Origin: Actinobacteria bacterium 13_1_20CM_4_69_9
GTDB lineage: Bacteria; Actinomycetota; Thermoleophilia; Gaiellales; Gaiellaceae
DNA length: 11,924 nt
Direction: 5' to 3'
Assembly: GCA_001920085.1 (NCBI GenBank)
Contig: MNJC01000085.1
Span: forward strand, 1-11,924
Below the pieces are notes generated by a model. It searched no databases. It worked only from the letters and a program-made list of their open reading frames with translations, and had not been told where the DNA came from. This document shows, piece by piece, positions 8,747 to 11,924 of this stretch. Position 1 is the stretch's first letter. Each line of letters opens with the position of its first letter. The translations under genes and the position numbers were made by a program.

Positions 8747-9939
8747 CAGTCGGGCAGTAGCGGCATCGCGAAGCCCGTCTCCCGACCGAGCAGGACGGCG
8801 CGCTTGACCGCATCGAGCCCGAAGCGCGTGCGGATCTCGTCGATCGCCAGGTCGAGCTCGAGCTCGCAGCGCCGCTCGAATGGAAGCGCCAGCTGGACGG
8901 GCGTGTCGTCCGTCAGGTTCGAGACGGCCACGCCGACGAGAGTAAGGCCTCGCCGCTCGATCAGCCGTGCTTCAGCGGCGAGCAACCCACGCGCCACGTC
9001 GAGGATCTCCTGCGTCTCGGCGGTCGGCTCGTCGAACGTGAAGGAGCGCGTCGCGCGCGTGAAGTCGTCGAAGCGGAAGCGCAGCGTGACCGTTCGCCCG
9101 ATGCGGTGCGCAGCGCGCATGCGGCGCGTGACGCGGTCGACGAGGCCGAGCAGCACGGCATCGACGTCCTCGGGCGAGCGACGGCGACGGCCGAGCGCAC
9201 ACTGTGCTCCGATCGAGCGGCGGCGGCGGCGCGGACCGACACGCCGCGGGTCGCGGTTGTGTGCGAGCGCGTGCAGCTGGCGGCCGCTCGCGCGGCCGAG
9301 AATCGACACGAGCGCGCTTTCCGACATCGCCGCCACCTGGCCGACCGTCGCGACGCCGAGCTCGTGCAGGCGCGCGGCGGTGACCTCACCGACGCCCCAG
9401 AGGCGCTCGATCGGCAGGGCGTGCAGAAAGCGCAGCTCGCGCTCGGGCGCGACGAACAGGAGGCCGTCCGGCTTCGCGACGCCGCTCGCCACCTTCGCGA
9501 GGAACTTCGTGCGCGCGATCCCGACGGTGATCGGCAGGCCGACGCGCCGGCGCACCTCGTGCCGCAGCCGCACGGCGATCTCGGCGGGGCTGCCGGCGAG
9601 GCGCCGCATGCCGCGCACGTCCAGGAAGGCCTCGTCGATCGAGAGGCCCTCGACCAGCGGCGCAAGGTCCTCGAAGACGCGGTAGACCGCCTGGCTCGCC
9701 TCGCTGTACGCGGACATGCGCGGCGGCACCACGACGGCGTGGGGGCAGAGACGCCGTGCGGTGCGCCCGCCCATCGCGGTCCGCACGCCGAAGGCCTTCG
9801 CCTCGTAGCTCGCCGCGAGCACGACGCCGGCGCCGACGATCACGGCCCGACCGCGGAGCCGCGGGTCGTCTCGCTGCTCGACTGACGCATAGAACGAGTC
9901 GATGTCCGCGTGGAGGATCGTCGCCTCCTGCACGAACAC
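8746..9939 (-). CDS. dinB: DNA polymerase IV (Y-family, DinB)
   Basis: A 397-residue translesion polymerase. The palm metal site is HADIDSFYASVEQ (Asp12; Tyr17 at the steric-gate position) with SIDEAFLDV (Asp102, Glu103). Other Y-family blocks are SYEAKAFGVRTAMG, PPRMSAYSEAS, GIARTKFLAKVASGVAKPDG and the helix-hairpin-helix region LWGVGEVTAARLHELG. The little-finger domain contains GRTVTLRFRFDDFTRATRS and a beta-clamp binding motif QLALPF (349-354), placed internally with about 43 residues after it. DinB copies damaged DNA with low fidelity. The start is GTG 9939, or GTG 9933, which leaves the more usual two or three residues before the first strand. Either lies inside a LexA-type box (9933-9946), indicating SOS control and probably a leaderless or very short-leader mRNA. 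It is translationally coupled to the ligase gene. Confidence 0.95.
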   Translation of the reverse strand: MFVQEATILHADIDSFYASVEQRDDPRLRGRAVIVGAGVVLAASYEAKAFGVRTAMGGRTARRLCPHAVVVPPRMSAYSEASQAVYRVFEDLAPLVEGLSIDEAFLDVRGMRRLAGSPAEIAVRLRHEVRRRVGLPITVGIARTKFLAKVASGVAKPDGLLFVAPERELRFLHALPIERLWGVGEVTAARLHELGVATVGQVAAMSESALVSILGRASGRQLHALAHNRDPRRVGPRRRRRSIGAQCALGRRRRSPEDVDAVLLGLVDRVTRRMRAAHRIGRTVTLRFRFDDFTRATRSFTFDEPTAETQEILDVARGLLAAEARLIERRGLTLVGVAVSNLTDDTPVQLALPFERRCELELDLAIDEIRTRFGLDAVKRAVLLGRETGFAMPLLPD

Positions 9940-9946
9940 ATGTTCG
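9933..9946. promoter_or_regulatory. LexA-binding SOS box (CGAAC-ACAT-GTTCG)
   Basis: The 14 bases fit CGAAC-N4-GTTCG, the core of the LexA box of Actinobacteria and Firmicutes (Cheo-type consensus CGAACRNRYGTTYC); every specified position agrees. It spans the dinB start codon region, where LexA would block initiation. dinB is a classic SOS gene, so motif and context support each other. Confidence 0.85.
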
Positions 9947-9972
9947 CATACGACAGCGGGCGGACTGGCTTT

Positions 9973-10013
9973 TAGGGACAGCGCTTGGGGACAGTCCCTA
10001 AGCCCTGTCCCTA
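9973..10013. repeat. Compound nested palindrome (REP-like element) between the CDGSH gene and dinB
   Basis: A 41-base imperfect palindrome. Outer arms TAGGGACAG / CTGTCCCTA pair over 9 bp, then GCTT / AAGC over 4 bp and GGGAC / GTCCC over 5 bp around a central A, with two mismatched pairs between the stems (one G-T). The short unit T(A/G)GGGAC occurs four times, twice per strand. It lies between a stop codon at 10027 and the dinB control region. Neither strand has a T-run after the hairpin (the minus strand is followed by AAAA), so it does not look like a simple intrinsic terminator. REP/MITE-like mobile palindrome or a structural element are the likelier readings. Confidence 0.7.
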
Positions 10014-10026
10014 GGGGCGAGCAGCG

Positions 10027-10467
10027 CTAGCCGGTGGTGAAGCCGATCCGGCGATGCGTCCCGTCGCAGAACGGCTTGTTGGCGGAGCCGCCGCAACGGC
10101 ACAGGGCGACGCGAGTGTCCTCGCGGATGACGCCGCCCTCGTCGCCGACGATGCGCAGCCGGCCGCGCACGAAGAGAGGGCCGTCCGGCCGCGGGTCGAC
10201 GACAGTCTCGTCCGGCGCCTGTTCCTGGGGCCCGCCGTCCAGGCGGCGATAGTGGAGCGCCCCGGTGGGGCACTGCTCGACGGTCGCCGCAACGGCATCC
10301 GCGCCCGCGCCGTCGATCACGATCCAGGGACGCTCGCCGGCTTTGAAGACCTGGGGCAGGTTGCGCACGCAGTTCTGGACGTGGATGCAGAGGCGAGGCT
10401 CCCAGTGCACCTCGATCGCCTCGCCGCTATACGTGCGCGTCGGGCCACGCTCCGGCGGCGCAGACAT
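10027..10467 (-). CDS. Two-domain iron-sulfur protein: YjdI-like 4Fe-4S domain plus CDGSH domain
   Basis: A 146-residue soluble protein. Residues about 12-77 match the divergent 4Fe-4S mono-cluster domain (PF06902, as in E. coli YjdI): TYSGEAIEVHWEPRLCIHVQNCV, then VFKAGERPWI and VEQCPTGALHYRR. Residues about 95-146 form a CDGSH zinc-finger-like domain with CRCGGSANKPFCDGTH, giving the three-Cys, one-His ligand set of a 2Fe-2S cluster (as in mitoNEET). Between them is an acidic proline-rich linker. The likely role is electron transfer or cluster handling in the cytoplasm; the physiological partner is unknown. Start ATG 10467 shares one base with the stop of the upstream acetyltransferase gene (TGATG), so both are made together. 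YjdI is also next to the acetyltransferase YjdJ in E. coli. Confidence 0.92.
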   Translation of the reverse strand: MSAPPERGPTRTYSGEAIEVHWEPRLCIHVQNCVRNLPQVFKAGERPWIVIDGAGADAVAATVEQCPTGALHYRRLDGGPQEQAPDETVVDPRPDGPLFVRGRLRIVGDEGGVIREDTRVALCRCGGSANKPFCDGTHRRIGFTTG

Positions 10468-10781
10468 CAGTCGGACACCTGGAGGTCGCCGGTGACGAGA
10501 TCGTTGTATTCCGGGTGGCGCCCGATGTAGGCGCGCACGAACGGACAGATCGGAACGACGCGGAGCCCGCGTGCGCGAATGTCGTCGAGAGCCCCGGCGA
10601 CGAGCCGGCTCGCGAGCCCCTGCCCCTCGAGCGACGGCGAGACCTCCGTGTGCACGAGGACGATCCGGTCAGGCGAGCGCCGGTACCGGATCTCGCCGGC
10701 GACCTCGCCGTCGACGACGAGCTCGTAGCGCAGGTCTTCCGGGTTGTCCCGAACAGCGACCCGCGGACCGCCCATGCTCAC
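10467..10781 (-). CDS. Small GNAT-fold acetyltransferase, YjdJ/NATD1-like
   Basis: A 104-residue protein of the short GCN5-related type (PF14542, COG2388). Conserved pieces are YELVVDGEVAGEIRYRR, the strand VLVHTEVSPSLEGQGLASRL, which holds the acetyl-CoA loop (EGQGLA, a shortened Q/RxxGxG/A), and LRVVPICPFVRAYIGRHPEY, the family's C-terminal signature. Full-length members are about 90-110 residues, so it is complete. The substrate is unknown for the whole family. The start may be GTG 10781 or ATG 10775; an AAGG six bases before the ATG mildly favours the shorter form. It begins 14 bases after the exporter stop and ends coupled to the iron-sulfur gene, so exporter, acetyltransferase and iron-sulfur protein may share one transcript. 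The pairing with a YjdI-like domain repeats the yjdI-yjdJ arrangement of E. coli. Confidence 0.9.
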   Translation of the reverse strand: MSMGGPRVAVRDNPEDLRYELVVDGEVAGEIRYRRSPDRIVLVHTEVSPSLEGQGLASRLVAGALDDIRARGLRVVPICPFVRAYIGRHPEYNDLVTGDLQVSD

Positions 10782-10795
10782 CTTGCGACCCTAGC

Positions 10796-11924
10796 TCAGG
10801 CCGCGGTGCTGTCGACCTCCGCCAGCTCCGCGCGCACGCGGGCGATCTCGTCTCCGTAGACGCGGAGCTCGTCGTCGCCGGCGCCGCGGCTCTCGCGCAG
10901 CTCACGGACCGCGAGCAATCCGCGCAGATGCAGCACGAGATCGTCGAGCGTCCCGACCCGCGCCGGCTCCTCCTGTACCGGCTCGACTGCCGGCCGCGGT
11001 GTCGCGGAGCGGACGAGGCTGAAGGCGACCGCTGCGGCGACGAGCACCAGGCCGGTCAGCACGTACAGGCCGGTCTGGAAGCCGTGTGAGAGCGCAGCTC
11101 CGCTCGACGCGGCGACCGTGTTCGCCTCGGCGTAGTTGGTCGTCGACGTGGCGGCGATCGCGCTCACTGCGGCGATCCCGATCGCGCCGCCGATCTGACG
11201 GCTCGTGTTGACCAGGCCGGAGGCGACGCCCGCGTCGGCGCGCTCGACTCCGCTGAGGCTCGCGATCGTCACCGGGACGAACGAGAAGCCCATGCCGGTG
11301 CCGCCCAGCACGAACCACGGGAAGAGATCCCAGAAGTACGTGCCGTCGACCGAAATGCGCGTCAGCGCTGCGACCGAGATCGCCGACGCGAGCAGTCCGA
11401 GCGTCAACGTCGTGCGGACCCCGATGCGCCCGACGACGACCTGCGCGACGTTCGACATCACGACGACCGCGATCGCAAAGGCGCTGAAGGCCGCGCCGGT
11501 CTGGACCGCGGAGTAGTGCAAGACGTCCTGCAGGTACAGCGTCAAGAGGAAGAACTGGGAGAACGCGACGGCCCCGACGATCGCCATCGCGACGTTCGCC
11601 CCGGTCAACGTCCGAGAGCGGAAGATCCGCAGCGGCAGGAGGGGTGAGCGCGAGCGGAACTCGATCACGACGAACGCCAGCACGAGTGCAGCCGCTCCCG
11701 CGAACAGCAAGAGCGTCGAGCTCGCACCCCAGCCGTCGGTCGTCGCCCGCGTCGTCGCGTAGACGAGCAGCATGAGGCCGGAGGTGATCGAAGCGGCCCC
11801 CGGCAGGTCGAAGTGGCGATCCGCCAGATCCGCGCGGCTCTCGTCGAGCAGTACGGGCGCGAGCAGGATTGCGGCAACGCCGACCGGCACGTTGATGAAG
11901 AAGATCCACGACCAGCTCAGATAC
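10796..11924 (-). CDS. DHA2-family MFS exporter, N-terminal part cut off by the window
   Basis: The reading frame is open to the right edge, so the start lies outside. The visible part begins YLSWSWIFFINVPVGVAAILL, equal to the loop and helix 6 of the 14-helix family (compare LSWRWVFYVNLPVG in the exporter at 1201-2790). Eight or nine helices follow; landmarks are YATTRATTDGWGASS, FRSRSPLLPLRIFRSRTLTGANVAM, LTLYLQDVLHYSAVQTGAAF, GGTGMGFSFVPVTIASLSGV and NTSRQIGGAIGIAAVSAIAA. About 140-170 residues should be missing. The C-terminus is unusual: after the last helix a charged region of about 60 residues (from RSATPRPAVEPVQEE to the end) contains Leu/Val-rich, Glu/Arg-rich stretches that look able to form a coiled coil. 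The substrate is unknown. The stop TGA is 14 bases before the acetyltransferase gene, consistent with an operon. Confidence 0.92.
   Translation of the reverse strand, partial: YLSWSWIFFINVPVGVAAILLAPVLLDESRADLADRHFDLPGAASITSGLMLLVYATTRATTDGWGASSTLLLFAGAAALVLAFVVIEFRSRSPLLPLRIFRSRTLTGANVAMAIVGAVAFSQFFLLTLYLQDVLHYSAVQTGAAFSAFAIAVVVMSNVAQVVVGRIGVRTTLTLGLLASAISVAALTRISVDGTYFWDLFPWFVLGGTGMGFSFVPVTIASLSGVERADAGVASGLVNTSRQIGGAIGIAAVSAIAATSTTNYAEANTVAASSGAALSHGFQTGLYVLTGLVLVAAAVAFSLVRSATPRPAVEPVQEEPARVGTLDDLVLHLRGLLAVRELRESRGAGDDELRVYGDEIARVRAELAEVDSTAA

Noticed and set aside
9973..10013. Rho-independent terminator for the iron-sulfur gene
   Set aside because: The hairpin could slow polymerase, but on the minus strand it is followed by AAAA and not by a T-run. 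The nested repeat structure fits a REP-like element better.

Overview
The window is about 11.9 kb of very GC-rich DNA, densely packed with genes on both strands and almost without intergenic space. Several traits point to a high-GC actinobacterium, plausibly of the class Thermoleophilia: an Mycobacterium-LigB-type ATP-dependent DNA ligase, a small stand-alone TOPRIM protein of a kind common in Actinobacteria, a Cheo/actinobacterial-type LexA box, and TANNNT -10 elements placed where leaderless transcripts would start. The lineage is an inference from protein style; no rRNA or other marker gene is present.

Layout, left to right. (1) 1-1259: the 5' end of a small DUF4242-like gene (minus strand) diverges from a TetR-family regulator. 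Two 12-bp operator-like palindromes sit on a strong TTGACA-N18-TATATT promoter between them. The tetR gene overlaps a following TOPRIM/OLD-type gene. (2) 1201-3463: a 14-helix DHA2-type drug exporter and its TetR regulator form an ATGA-coupled operon read leftward, with a 22-bp perfect palindrome just upstream. (3) 3537-4500: a response regulator/HD-GYP gene that has lost the centre of its HD-GYP domain and is frameshifted. It ends tail to tail with (4) 4497-6434, an FtsH-type membrane protease gene interrupted by one in-frame amber codon near its N-terminus. (5) 6492-7424: an EamA/DMT-type permease whose 3' end runs about 100 bp antisense into (6) 7319-9946, a leftward operon of DNA polymerase IV (dinB) and ATP-dependent DNA ligase with a LexA-type SOS box over the dinB start. 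(7) 9973-10013: a compound nested palindrome. (8) 10027-11924: a leftward cluster of a DHA2-type exporter (5' end cut off by the window), a small YjdJ/NATD1-like acetyltransferase, and a protein joining a YjdI-like 4Fe-4S domain to a CDGSH iron-sulfur domain.

Functionally the window holds two locally regulated modules (tetR with the divergent DUF4242-like gene, and tetR with its exporter), a damage-inducible polymerase/ligase pair, and an iron-sulfur/acetyltransferase pair arranged like Escherichia coli yjdIJ. The most striking observations are the two neighbouring damaged genes (HD-GYP and FtsH), the SOS box on the dinB-ligase operon, and the arrangement of operators in the regulatory gaps. 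I see no CRISPR array, tRNA, rRNA, transposase or complete novel defence system. All gaps between genes are shorter than about 120 bases.
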